This document shows, piece by piece, positions 7,814 through 15,333 of a stretch of 15,438 nt of DNA. The position numbers and the translations under genes were made by a program. This DNA is from Stephanodiscus triporus (taxonomy: Eukaryota; Bacillariophyta; Thalassiosirophyceae; Thalassiosirales; Thalassiosiraceae): positions 1 through 15,438 of the forward strand of contig JALLAZ010000439.1 in NCBI GenBank assembly GCA_036939755.1, written 5' to 3'. Numbering within the stretch: the stretch's first letter is position 1; each line of letters begins with the position of its first letter. The notes under the pieces were generated by a model. It was not told the DNA's origin and did no database searches. It saw only the letters and a list, made by a program, of their open reading frames with translations.

Positions 7814-9157
7814 TTATTTCAATTCTCCGCATTCGTCAGGATTCGTCGACGCGAACCACTCCCTCGGACGATCAGGCCACCCCCTTCTTCTCGTCTGTTC
7901 GTCATCGTCATCGCCGCCATCATCTTCGACATCACCCCTCCTCGCCTCCGCCACGGGGAAGTAAATCACGCTGCAGTCGTTGAACGCCATCTCCAAATGA
8001 CGCAGTGTATCATTCGTCATCACGTCGCCGCCTCCGCCGCGTTTCTTGCTCGCGTTGCCGACGACATCAATGGGGATCTCCCTGGCAAAGGGAGCGACGA
8101 CGAAAACGCCGTTCGTACCGTCGGTCCGTTCCCGAGAGGGTATCGTGCGCTCCTCGTAGTCGCGGAAGCTGTTGCCGAATATTACCATGGAGCCGTCGTT
8201 GGCGCTGCCATCGTCGGCGTTGACTGAGTGGGTCGAATTATTGGTATCGTTCGACGACGAGCCGCTTTCGGACGATGCGGGGGTGAAGATACGGTACCAG
8301 TGAGCCCATAGGACGTTGCTATAAAGTCGCATGGGGCAATGCGGCATGTAAAAAAGGGTGCAGCGGGGAAGTGACACAGCTGTAGACGACGACGATGATG
8401 GAAACGATACGTTGAAGATATTTGACTGATGTTGCCGACATCGCGCAGATTCTATTCCTAACGTTCGTTTTCCCATGTCGTTATATTCAAGAACGTGCAC
8501 GTGGAATGCAATATCCAATAATTCCCTCTCGATCGGGAGGATGCAGGGATCGTAGTAATGGACGGGGACGCGTTTTTGATCATCTTGGAATGATTCCAAT
8601 CCATCCCGCCGATATTCGGCGTCGGATCTGCCGTCGGATCGATCGTCGTACATCGACGAGTCCGAGGCGGCGCACCTTCGCAGTAGCAGCAAGCAAGCCA
8701 GCTGCAGCATGGGCGACCGGAATCGCTCCGTCGAGAAGTTTCCTATGCCGTACGCGACTATGTCGCTAAGGCGCAACCCGCGAGATTCGGCGTGTGCATT
8801 CGCGGCGTCGGTATCAGCATCCCCCGTCGCGCGATGGACGTCCCGGCGAGAGGTGGACGACGACGAGACGGCCTCGTTCAACGACGTTATCAGGCGATGG
8901 GCGAATCCATTTCCCGCGCGAAGCTGACCCTCCCGAGCGCGCAGGCATTCAAATGTATCGCGCTTTATTCGTTCGCTCCAGTCTTCTTCGTCGCATCTGC
9001 TCCCGCCGACTGATGTGGACGCCCGGCTTCCGTAGAGACCCCCGTCGCTGCCTCCACCCACGCGATTCCCTGTGCGCGCTGCCCCGTTTGCGATGTGTCG
9101 ACGATTCCGGGGCTTGGAGCTGCTTTTCCCTCGCACGAACGTCCATTCTTCTGCCAT
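7814..9157 (-). CDS. SRR1-domain protein
   Basis: A 447-residue single-exon protein related to Arabidopsis SRR1 (phytochrome-B signalling and clock function), animal SRRD and yeast Ber1. The core motifs occur in family order: DIVAYGIGNFS (132-142) with QLACLLLLRR (152-161); VHYYDPCILPIERELL (199-214); HVLEYNDMGKR (221-231); TLFYMPHCPMRLYSNVLWAHW (267-287); and MVIFGNSFRDYEER (324-337). The domain is interrupted by Ser/Asp-rich loops (about 162-195, 250-262, 292-323), and the tail (405-425) is acidic. The N-terminal 120 residues are Gly/Arg/Ser-rich and probably disordered. The start has good context (AGCATGGCA). The gene converges with PSMA4 (188 bp) and diverges from the dynein-factor gene. 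Family confident; molecular activity and any clock role in this organism are unknown. Confidence 0.87.
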   Translation of the reverse strand: MAEEWTFVRGKSSSKPRNRRHIANGAARTGNRVGGGSDGGLYGSRASTSVGGSRCDEEDWSERIKRDTFECLRAREGQLRAGNGFAHRLITSLNEAVSSSSTSRRDVHRATGDADTDAANAHAESRGLRLSDIVAYGIGNFSTERFRSPMLQLACLLLLRRCAASDSSMYDDRSDGRSDAEYRRDGLESFQDDQKRVPVHYYDPCILPIERELLDIAFHVHVLEYNDMGKRTLGIESARCRQHQSNIFNVSFPSSSSSTAVSLPRCTLFYMPHCPMRLYSNVLWAHWYRIFTPASSESGSSSNDTNNSTHSVNADDGSANDGSMVIFGNSFRDYEERTIPSRERTDGTNGVFVVAPFAREIPIDVVGNASKKRGGGGDVMTNDTLRHLEMAFNDCSVIYFPVAEARRGDVEDDGGDDDDEQTRRRGWPDRPREWFASTNPDECGELK

Positions 9158-9441
9158 GCTCAGGCTAGATGCTCATAGGTTCGCTCTTAGGAGTGGGGGC
9201 CGGCCACAGCGACGGACGCGTGGTCATTTTTTCCCGCGTACGTAGAAACATACTAAGAGAATAAACGCGGGAAGAGAACAGCGCCACAGGCTAGGGCGGC
9301 GACAAACCGGACAATCCTTTTGCTCGTCCCGTTTCATTCTCTCTCCTCTCCTCCTTCCTCCTGCCTCCGCTATCCACTCCGCTTCCGCAAGTCTCGGACA
9401 CCACTTGCCATCAACATATCATCTCCGCACTGCCATTCATC
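9158..9441. promoter_or_regulatory. Divergent promoter between the SRR1-like gene and DNAAF19
   Basis: The 284-bp spacer between start codons must hold the 5' ends of both genes. The half nearer the plus-strand gene (about 9315-9375) is a CT-rich run on the plus strand, a common feature near eukaryotic transcription starts. No TATA box or named motif is seen. Confidence 0.35.
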
Positions 9442-10501
9442 ATGCCCACAAAAAGTAAGAGTGTGATCAACGGAACGACGGTGGACATCAGTAATCTCGC
9501 ACGAGAGATTCAAGCCGATGTCGCCAAGTACAGTTTGTACAAGGCCGAGGATGGGATGAAAAAGCGCGCCATTCACGCGAGTAAGTGACTACTCTTCGTG
9601 TCTTCATCTCTAGGCGCTGTGCCGACTCAGAGAAATTAACGTCTCTCCCGTGCTAACTCAATGAAAAGGCAAGGACTATAGTGAATTTCGAAATTTTGTA
9701 TCGGTATCGCAGTTGAAACCCATGTCAGGAAGCGACGTCTCAAGTCTATTCAATGGGGCAAATGCATCAGTTGTGAGAGGATCTTTTGGTGCAACTGGGA
9801 CGATTCGAGGAGGGCATGCCGCCATTGGAGGGTTCGATGAAATCGTCCAGATGCGAAAAGATGCGTCAAATCCATCGAAGTCCGTGGCAAACGTAGACAA
9901 GCATCTAGAGTCACTTTCGTTGGGATGTACGCGATCAGATTTTGCGAATGGAGGGACAGCGATGGTAAACGCGAAGAAATCATCGAGATCGGCTTATGAC
10001 TTTTTGAGGGAATGGAAGCGCTACTGCACATCTGCAAAAGCTACGCTGTCATTCCTGACCAAGATTGACTCCAGTAGACCGTTCGAAGATCAGCTCATAC
10101 TCCGACCCGATGTGATCTGCAAGGAGTATTTCTCAGCTGACATTGATAGTGACATATTGGGTGACATTGTTGAGGCGCTGCATCTTCTGATAGAAACGCA
10201 TGTAACCCCATCGGTTATTGCGAATACATCCGGACCAGCATCAATGGATGACGATGAAAATGTCAGCTGCCACGTGGCTACCGGGACGGCTAAAATACTG
10301 CCCTCTGAGACCAGCGTTTCGCTGTTCACTCACAATTGGTTGGAAGCCATCTCGTCTTGCGGTAGGTTTGAGCTGAGTATATCATTTTTGATGCCGGATC
10401 AACGATTGAAACTGAAAGAGGTTTGCAGTTTCATCGAAAAGTCACACGAAGACAATGCTGCCGTTGACGAGCTCTTGCGGAGATATTATAAGACTTTATA
10501 A
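9442..10501 (+). CDS. DNAAF19: Dynein axonemal assembly factor CCDC103/DNAAF19 (two exons)
   Basis: The coding sequence is 9442-9580 joined to 9669-10501, giving 323 residues. CCDC103 is needed to assemble and attach dynein arms on ciliary doublet microtubules. The N-terminal helix (about 14-47) leads into YSEFRNFVSVSQLKPM (50-65), matching the animal YEEFRGIVLASHLKPL block. A Gly/Ser-rich, poorly conserved linker follows (about 66-150). The C-terminal part is an RPAP3_C-like helical domain: SAYDFLREWKRY (154-165), then ILGDIVEALHLLIETH (209-224), then WLEAISSCGRFELSISFL (270-287), equivalent to the human STGRFTLNLSLL region. A loop insertion at about 226-262 makes it longer than the human protein (about 240 residues). 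The gene implies a flagellated stage and converges with the cofilin gene. Confidence 0.88.
9581..9668 (+). other. DNAAF19: Intron of DNAAF19
   Basis: An 88-nt phase-1 intron with donor GTAAGT and acceptor AAAAG. A CTAAC branch-point-like word lies at 9653-9657. Splicing makes codon 47 (A + GC, Ser) and joins IHAS to KDYSEFRNFV, which restores the conserved CCDC103 block. Without splicing the frame stops at TGA two codons after the donor. Confidence 0.85.
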
Positions 10502-10683
10502 CTATTGCACGCTAGAGCAATAGTAAATTAGAAAAATGTTGAACATAGAGAGTAGATAATGATAATGGGTATCAGAACACAGAGGTGACGATTGCGTTCT
10601 TTCGTTAATTTAGTATTCTCGAATACACACTAAGAAATTACTTTTGGTGCCCATCACCCAACAAACATTCAGCCCCCATGTAT

Positions 10684-10707
10684 ACACAAAATGAGACAAT
10701 TTTGTGT
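10684..10707. repeat. Perfect hairpin in the F/G convergent gap
   Basis: Nine-base arms ACACAAAAT and ATTTTGTGT flank a six-base loop (10693-10698). The hairpin lies in the 286-bp gap between the stop codons of the dynein-factor gene (plus) and cofilin (minus), about 80 bases past the cofilin stop. It could sit in either or both 3' untranslated regions. The rest of this gap is AT-rich with nothing recognisable. Confidence 0.5.
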
Positions 10708-10787
10708 CCGATAAATCGACTCGAGATAGTCTCTATAATTGAGTAAAAGTCGCAATCTGCGAATAATCTTAATCGATGATAGGCATA

Positions 10788-11213
10788 TCAAGTGAACTTC
10801 TTCACAACTGGCAAAATTGCCTCCTCAAAGTCCAATTCTGACATATCAGTGGCGTTTATGTGGATCCCTACGCCAACGAGCGCGGATTTGAGAGCCTCTT
10901 TCGACCCAGAGTAAAGCATCTTCGGTCTGACGGGGGCTGTATCGGGGTTCCAGGTGATGAAGACAATCTTTGACGTGGGGCGGCCATCAGACGTTTCGAA
11001 TTCAATATCAATCAGACCATAGCGGCAGTCGTTTTCAGGGAGGTCCTGAACAAAATCATCATAGGTCTTGTCCCGGTCGCCTGTTTTTTCAATCTCAATC
11101 GTCTTCCTATTTTTGATTTCATAGATGAAGTAACGGAGCTTGTACGGCTCTTGCTGCAATTTGAACTTGCTGAATGAAGTGGTAACTTCGCTGGAAACTT
11201 CCACACCGGTAGA
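10788..11213 (-). CDS. ADF/cofilin, last exon (first exon unresolved)
   Basis: The frame encodes 141 residues from an exon beginning right after a CTTTCAG acceptor: STGVEVSSEVTTSFSKFKLQ, equivalent to the usual cofilin opening SGVxVxxE. Cofilins bind and sever ADP-actin filaments. Further family marks are LRYFIYEIKN, YGLIDIEFET, KIVFITWNPDTAPVRPKMLY with GSKEALKSAL (the actin-binding long helix), and INATDMSELDFEEAI. The length is typical. No ATG precedes STGVEV in frame, and an in-frame GTG is internal, so the start lies in an upstream exon, as in many ADF genes. One candidate is ATG at 11314 with six codons to 11297, followed by a weak GTTCGG donor; ATGs at 11361 and 11408 exist but do not join in phase directly to this acceptor. 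Confidence 0.9.
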   Translation of the reverse strand, partial: STGVEVSSEVTTSFSKFKLQQEPYKLRYFIYEIKNRKTIEIEKTGDRDKTYDDFVQDLPENDCRYGLIDIEFETSDGRPTSKIVFITWNPDTAPVRPKMLYSGSKEALKSALVGVGIHINATDMSELDFEEAILPVVKKFT

Positions 11214-11447
11214 CTGAAAGAAATGCGGACACAGACAAATGAGGAGAGGTTCGCTAAAATAAGAAATGCCAGAAAGATCAATAGAAATGACCGAACGGCC
11301 GAGTTATGGCACATCAAAAAGTGTCACCAATCGTTTCAGGGCGCGATGAAGACTTCGCCATGGTCGGGATCTGAGGAGTATTCTCACGCCCCGTAAAGAA
11401 GCGACATCGCTCTTTCACTGATCAAACGGTTACATCCCAATCAGTCG

Positions 11448-11455
11448 TATATATT
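11448..11455 (-). promoter_or_regulatory. TATA-like box, possibly for cofilin
   Basis: The minus strand reads TAATATATA here, about 90 bases before the ATG at 11361 and 135 before the ATG at 11314. It is the clearest TATA-like word in the intergenic spacers. If functional it places transcription start near 11420, consistent with a short first exon of cofilin. Confidence 0.35.
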
Positions 11456-11805
11456 AATAGCTTCTCGATAGTATTGGCAACCGCAGGAGCCGCCGCTCGA
11501 GGCGCAACGCGCCGCAAAATGCCAGGCAAAAAAATAACGGACGCAATGGAAATATTCCTTCCCCCTTCACAAAAAAAAAAAAATAGAAAATAGCGAAACT
11601 CATGATACGCAATTAACTCTCGATGAGTTTCTGTAAGTCCGGAATGTGGGGGGGCGGCGTTCTCACCATGGCTAAAAATAATATGATGTGGATTAGATAT
11701 TATGGATAATTATTGTGGGCGAAAATAAACCGAGCGCATTTGTGGGGCTCTAAGAGACCAACGAACTTAAGAGAAGTCCAAAATTTTGCTATTCCGGTAG
11801 ATAGA

Positions 11806-11817
11806 GTATGTACATAC
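11806..11817. repeat. 12-bp perfect palindrome upstream of the GST gene
   Basis: GTATGTACATAC is its own reverse complement and ends 181 bases before the GST start codon. Ten of its bases (GTATGTACAT) recur at 15255-15264, upstream of the transporter gene. It could be a binding site for a dimeric factor. It is followed at once by TACCAT, which recurs at 11862, 11908 and 11913. Confidence 0.5.
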
Positions 11818-11837
11818 CATAAGACAGAAGTAAGATA

Positions 11838-11853
11838 CATAGAGTACTCTATG
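11838..11853. repeat. 16-bp perfect palindrome upstream of the GST gene
   Basis: CATAGAGTACTCTATG is a perfect 16-base palindrome without a spacer, ending 145 bases before the GST start codon. Positions 11840-11853 match 15272-15285 upstream of the transporter gene in 12 of 14 bases. A dimer-binding operator-like site is possible. Confidence 0.55.
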
Positions 11854-11998
11854 ATTTATCGTACCATACTTAATGGCGGGAACGACGACGGAGATACGGA
11901 AACCGTGTACCATACCATACACACATACCGATCGAGGAAGGAGGAATACGAAGAGCTCCCGGCATCGCCAGTTCAACACGTCGCTCACAAGTGAAACG

Positions 11999-13765
11999 AT
12001 GAAGGCTGTCTTTCTCACTTTGCTTTCACTGAAGCTGGAGGGAGTGGCAAGTTTCGTTAGTCCTCAACCCAGGCAATCGATTCCGCACTTCGCCAAGATG
12101 TCCATGTCGGCTACGAGTACCGACACCAGTAGTTGGTTGGGGCTGCAGGCCGAGGCGGCCAAGACTGCTGTGGGTGCGGCCTTGAATTCGGAACAGGAAT
12201 CTAGGGTCCGAGGTACCGGTGCACCGTTTGTGCAGAACAAGTTGCGTCTCTTCGGAAGTACCGAAAGGCCGAGGCTTACCCTTTACCGCGATCATGCCGG
12301 GTGGTGTCCATACTGTCAAAAGACAATGCTCCTTATAGAGGAGAAGCAACTCCCCATTAATATAGAACTCGTCCCCATGAGAAGTTACGGTGATAAGCCG
12401 GAATCTTTCCTTCGTATGGTACCTTCTGGCCTGCTTCCAGCATTGCTTGTGGAAAAGAATGATGGGACAACGCAAGTTATTACTGAGAGCCAAGTGATTA
12501 TGGAATACCTTGATCTGTTGCATCCTGTGGATGAGGGTTTCAGACAAATGTTGCCAGCGGAAAATGACTCCGGAGGCCAGGCAAGGTACAAACGGCTGGC
12601 AAACTTAGAGAGAGAACTCTTCTCATGGTGGTGCACTCTAATCTTTCGCCCAGAAGGTCCTGGATTCAGCAGTGGTGGTATGATCGGAAAGCTTATGGGG
12701 TCGAATGATTCATCCATGTCTGGAGCAATGAAGGGATTCCTCGACTGTCTATCCAAGGTTGATGACGAACTCGCATCTACGTCTGGACCTTGGTTCTTTG
12801 ACTTCGCTTCTCATCCTACTATGATTGACTTTGTTTACGTATCGCATGTCGAACGAATGTTGGCATCGTGCGCCTTTTGGAAAGGTTTGGACTTGAGATC
12901 GGACAACTACCGCCGGCAATTTCCAGCCTTAAATGCTTGGCTTGATGCTTTCGAAAGAAGGGAATGCTACCTAGCATTCAAGAGTGACTACTACACTCAT
13001 GTGATGGATATTCCACCTCAGTACGGGCCCGGGTATGACGGGGGGTTTAAAGACGATCGCCTTTCCTATCAAAAGAGTATCACTGGAAAAGATTCCAAGA
13101 GCTGGAATTTGCCGCTACCTTTTGACGATCCGTTGCAACCGCTATATCGTGGTCCACCGCTACCATTGTGCGTACTGAAGGCTGCTGAAATCATTAGCGA
13201 TAATGGCATTGTTGGAGTAGAGGGGACTTCGTATGAGAAGGCAGATCGCGAGAAAATGGCCGAAGCTTGTAGGCAAATGGCTGGATGGAAGCTAGCAGGA
13301 AATGGACAAAATGTGAGTATGGCGGAGTCGGTGTGTCAATTTTTCCAACTCCCGAAGCAATACGATCTGGCTCACAAAATACTTAACTTCATAACCCATC
13401 CCGCGAAGGTTGCTAAGTTCGCTTCACGAGGCGGCCCACAGGGCTCGAAAAATCCTCGCAAAGGATTTGGAGCGGAACTGGCAGACCCCTACGCTGCCCC
13501 TGATGAAGCACTCGTACCATATGTTGACCTGGCATTGAAAATGGTTTGCAGTGCCCTGTTGGCAGAAGGGCCGGTGGCTCACGAAACAGCTGTTGAAAAC
13601 ATGAAAGCGGGTCTTGAAGAACAGATTGCCAGAAACAAAGCGAAGGACGTTGCATCCGCACTGTGCTACTTGCGCGACCGAACCGGCGTCCCGAGGGATT
13701 TGCCTCTGGCGGCAGCAAGACAATTGAGGGCACACTTGAACGCGGCGATTGATGTGTTGCATTGA
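11999..13765 (+). CDS. Plastid-targeted CPYC-type glutathione S-transferase-like protein
   Basis: A 588-residue single-exon protein. The N-terminus MKAVFLTLLSLKLEGVAS/FVSP looks like a signal peptide ending at an ASAFAP-like site with Phe at +1, followed by a Ser/Thr/Lys-rich transit region, as in diatom plastid proteins. The thioredoxin-fold GST domain (about 92-175) has LTLYRDHAGWCPYCQK with Cys103/Cys106, the cis-Pro segment VPSGLLPAL (141-149) and ESQVIMEYLD (163-172). The helical GST C-domain (about 195-325) ends in FKSDYYTHVMDIPPQ (327-341). A further 250 residues finish with YLRDRTGVPRDLPLAAARQL (558-577). From memory, cyanobacterial and algal GST-like proteins share these late motifs, so the extension is probably a family trait. 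CPYC suggests thiol-transferase or dehydroascorbate-type chemistry; the substrate is unknown. The start is the ATG before the signal peptide, with A at -3. Confidence 0.85.
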   Translation: MKAVFLTLLSLKLEGVASFVSPQPRQSIPHFAKMSMSATSTDTSSWLGLQAEAAKTAVGAALNSEQESRVRGTGAPFVQNKLRLFGSTERPRLTLYRDHAGWCPYCQKTMLLIEEKQLPINIELVPMRSYGDKPESFLRMVPSGLLPALLVEKNDGTTQVITESQVIMEYLDLLHPVDEGFRQMLPAENDSGGQARYKRLANLERELFSWWCTLIFRPEGPGFSSGGMIGKLMGSNDSSMSGAMKGFLDCLSKVDDELASTSGPWFFDFASHPTMIDFVYVSHVERMLASCAFWKGLDLRSDNYRRQFPALNAWLDAFERRECYLAFKSDYYTHVMDIPPQYGPGYDGGFKDDRLSYQKSITGKDSKSWNLPLPFDDPLQPLYRGPPLPLCVLKAAEIISDNGIVGVEGTSYEKADREKMAEACRQMAGWKLAGNGQNVSMAESVCQFFQLPKQYDLAHKILNFITHPAKVAKFASRGGPQGSKNPRKGFGAELADPYAAPDEALVPYVDLALKMVCSALLAEGPVAHETAVENMKAGLEEQIARNKAKDVASALCYLRDRTGVPRDLPLAAARQLRAHLNAAIDVLH

Positions 13766-13820
13766 TCAAGGGGTACTTATTGATTTACCAATTCAAATTA
13801 AACATAAAAAATTTTAGTTG

Positions 13821-13826
13821 AATAAA
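13821..13826 (+). terminator. Possible polyadenylation signal of the GST gene
   Basis: AATAAA occurs 56 bases after the GST stop codon within an AT-rich stretch, in the 146-bp gap before the convergent transporter gene. Use of the canonical hexamer in this organism is assumed, not shown. Confidence 0.35.
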
Positions 13827-13911
13827 CGCTAACGTGCGAAGGAGTTCCCATGATTCTCCCACCAGACTCCCACCGGAGACCTCCGTAATGAAATACACAT
13901 CCTCATCACAC

Positions 13912-15090
13912 CTAATGAGTCTTCCCCTTACCCCCCTTTGATGCGATCAGCTCGGACACGATACCGCTGCACGCAAGAGCAATGCCCGACCACCCCGTCA
14001 AGGATAGGGCATGTCCCTTCAATACAATGCTAAGAATCACAGAGAATATCTTACGTGTGGTGGTCACGGTCGACAGGACGAGCGGGTCGAAATTCGAGAT
14101 CGTGTAAAAGATGAAGGACTGTCCGACCGCCGAACACAGCGCGAACTTGATGATCTTACTGAAAATTTCGGGGTTGGCGGTGCAGAACGCCAATCCCGAT
14201 CCAATCTCGTTCAGCCCGACCGAGATGACGATCGCCGTCAGGCACATGTACAAGTTTGTCCAGAACATGAAATCGTACGGCTTGGGCTTGACCCCGGCCT
14301 TGGCCGTCTCGCTCTTAAGCTGCTTTTGGAAGCCGGCGGTGACCCCGTCCAGCACGAGACTCATGACGATGTACGCCACGCCCAGCATCGAACTGCTCCC
14401 GCCCTTCTTCTTCCCCATGGAAACTATGGCCGTGCCCCCGATGATGGCCGCGACCTGCAGGTACTCCCGCAGACTGTAGGATGCCCCGCCCAGGATCAGC
14501 GAGCCGAACATGACCGGCGCCATCTTTCCCGACTTCGCCAGCGTCGCGAGGGGGAATGACAATCCGTTGGCGAGGGCCAGGCTCATGCACGCCTTGGCCG
14601 TCACCTGGGACGCGCCCGAGATTGCGAAGGCCTTCTTGGGGATGCCCTTCGTGGCGCCTGTTAGCTGCATCCCCGCGAAGCCGATCAGCACGTTCGCGAG
14701 CGCCTCGAGGACCTGCAGGAGCCACGCCTGCTTGAACTGCGTCCCGTCCGCGGCGCTGTACCGGAAGACGTCCTCCTGGAGAGAGCCGTAGTAGAGGAAG
14801 GCGCCGTAGATGCCGCCGGCGCCGATCAGCAGCTTGACAGAGGAGGGCAGGCCTCCGGATTCTTGCGTCATGGTTCCGCCGCGATGTTGGAGAATTTCCG
14901 AGCTCTTCTTCAAGTAATCGTAGGTGATCTCGTCCGGCGCGACGACGTCCGATGAAGTTGGAGTTTTCTTGAGTTGCTTTTTATGGAGGGACGCGAAGGA
15001 ACGTCTTGGGATCAAGCTGGGGGGTGAGTTTGATTTAGAAGCGGCGTTGGCACTGCTGATAATTGACAGTAATAGCAAGAGAAAGCGCAT
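13912..15090 (-). CDS. UAA-family nucleotide/nucleotide-sugar transporter, SLC35B1-like
   Basis: A 392-residue multi-pass membrane protein. SLC35B1-type carriers of the ER membrane exchange nucleotides or UDP-sugars (UDP-galactose/UDP-glucose, or ATP/ADP as AXER). Diagnostic blocks are the K-x-x-P-V-M segment AKSGKMAPVMFGSLILGG (185-202), VMSLVLDGVTAGFQ (242-255), and CSAVGQSFIFYTISNFDPL (319-337) with TVTTTRKIFSVILS (341-354), close to human SLC35B1 TSALGQSFIF and ITTTRKFFT. About eight to ten hydrophobic segments lie between 86 and 385. The C-terminus KGKTH fits a KxKxx COPI retrieval signal, comparable to the human KKTSH end. Unusually, a signal-peptide-like MRFLLLLLSIISSANA and a basic linker precede the first membrane segment (about 86). 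Third positions in the body (about codons 90-370) are strongly G/C-ending, unlike the N-terminus. Exact substrate unknown. Confidence 0.85.
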   Translation of the reverse strand: MRFLLLLLSIISSANAASKSNSPPSLIPRRSFASLHKKQLKKTPTSSDVVAPDEITYDYLKKSSEILQHRGGTMTQESGGLPSSVKLLIGAGGIYGAFLYYGSLQEDVFRYSAADGTQFKQAWLLQVLEALANVLIGFAGMQLTGATKGIPKKAFAISGASQVTAKACMSLALANGLSFPLATLAKSGKMAPVMFGSLILGGASYSLREYLQVAAIIGGTAIVSMGKKKGGSSSMLGVAYIVMSLVLDGVTAGFQKQLKSETAKAGVKPKPYDFMFWTNLYMCLTAIVISVGLNEIGSGLAFCTANPEIFSKIIKFALCSAVGQSFIFYTISNFDPLVLSTVTTTRKIFSVILSIVLKGHALSLTGWSGIALACSGIVSELIASKGGKGKTH

Positions 15091-15254
15091 ACTCGAGTGG
15101 TCAAAGAGAGCGAGGTGTTTTTATGACAATGGCGACGCTCCTTTTGGAGAAGATCTCAGAGAAGAGACATCGTGACGGCCTGCCATCAACCCCACATCGA
15201 GATTTCACTCACAGAAGTTCCACTTGGAGGTTAGAGTGAAATAATTGGCGGGAA

Positions 15255-15296
15255 GTATGTACATGAGTAGGTAGAGTAGACTATGGTAGTACCTAC
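15255..15296. repeat. Palindromic motif cluster upstream of the transporter
   Basis: GTATGTACAT (15255-15264) is identical to ten bases of the palindrome at 11806. TAGAGTAGACTATG (15272-15285) matches the 11838 palindrome in 12 of 14 positions. ATGGTA (15283-15288) is the reverse of the TACCAT words near 11815-11918. In addition GTAGGTA (15267-15273) and TACCTAC (15290-15296) form an inverted repeat. The cluster lies about 165-206 bases upstream of the transporter start. Confidence 0.5.
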
Positions 15297-15333
15297 AGGT
15301 ACGAGTTTACTTGGTCTTTCGGGTCCTGAGTTT

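Larger units (their letters stand above)
11214..11998. promoter_or_regulatory. Upstream region shared by cofilin and the GST gene
   Basis: This 785-bp stretch must contain the first exon and intron of cofilin (minus) and the promoter of the GST gene (plus). On the minus strand a TATA-like TAATATATA lies near 11447-11455. Between about 11480 and 11515 is a GC-rich patch, followed by an A-run (11571-11583) and a G-run (about 11648-11655). From 11800 to 11930 there are two perfect palindromes and four TACCAT words. The GST frame remains open back to 11873, but that extension is low-complexity and probably untranslated leader. Confidence 0.45.

Noticed and set aside
8422..9168. Several plus-strand frames opposite the SRR1-like gene
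   Set aside because: They are antisense to clear SRR1 motifs, Arg-rich and without recognisable features; best explained by the high GC of that gene.
11012..11317. Minus-strand frame with a hydrophobic start (MCHNSAVRSFLLIFL...) overlapping cofilin
   Set aside because: It runs through the presumed cofilin intron and then reads the cofilin exon in the wrong frame. Its hydrophobic part comes from T-rich intron sequence.
14011..14559. 182-codon plus-strand frame opposite the transporter gene
   Set aside because: It is a shadow frame produced by the G/C-ending codons of the transporter. Its translation is Arg/Asp/Gly-rich with no domain.
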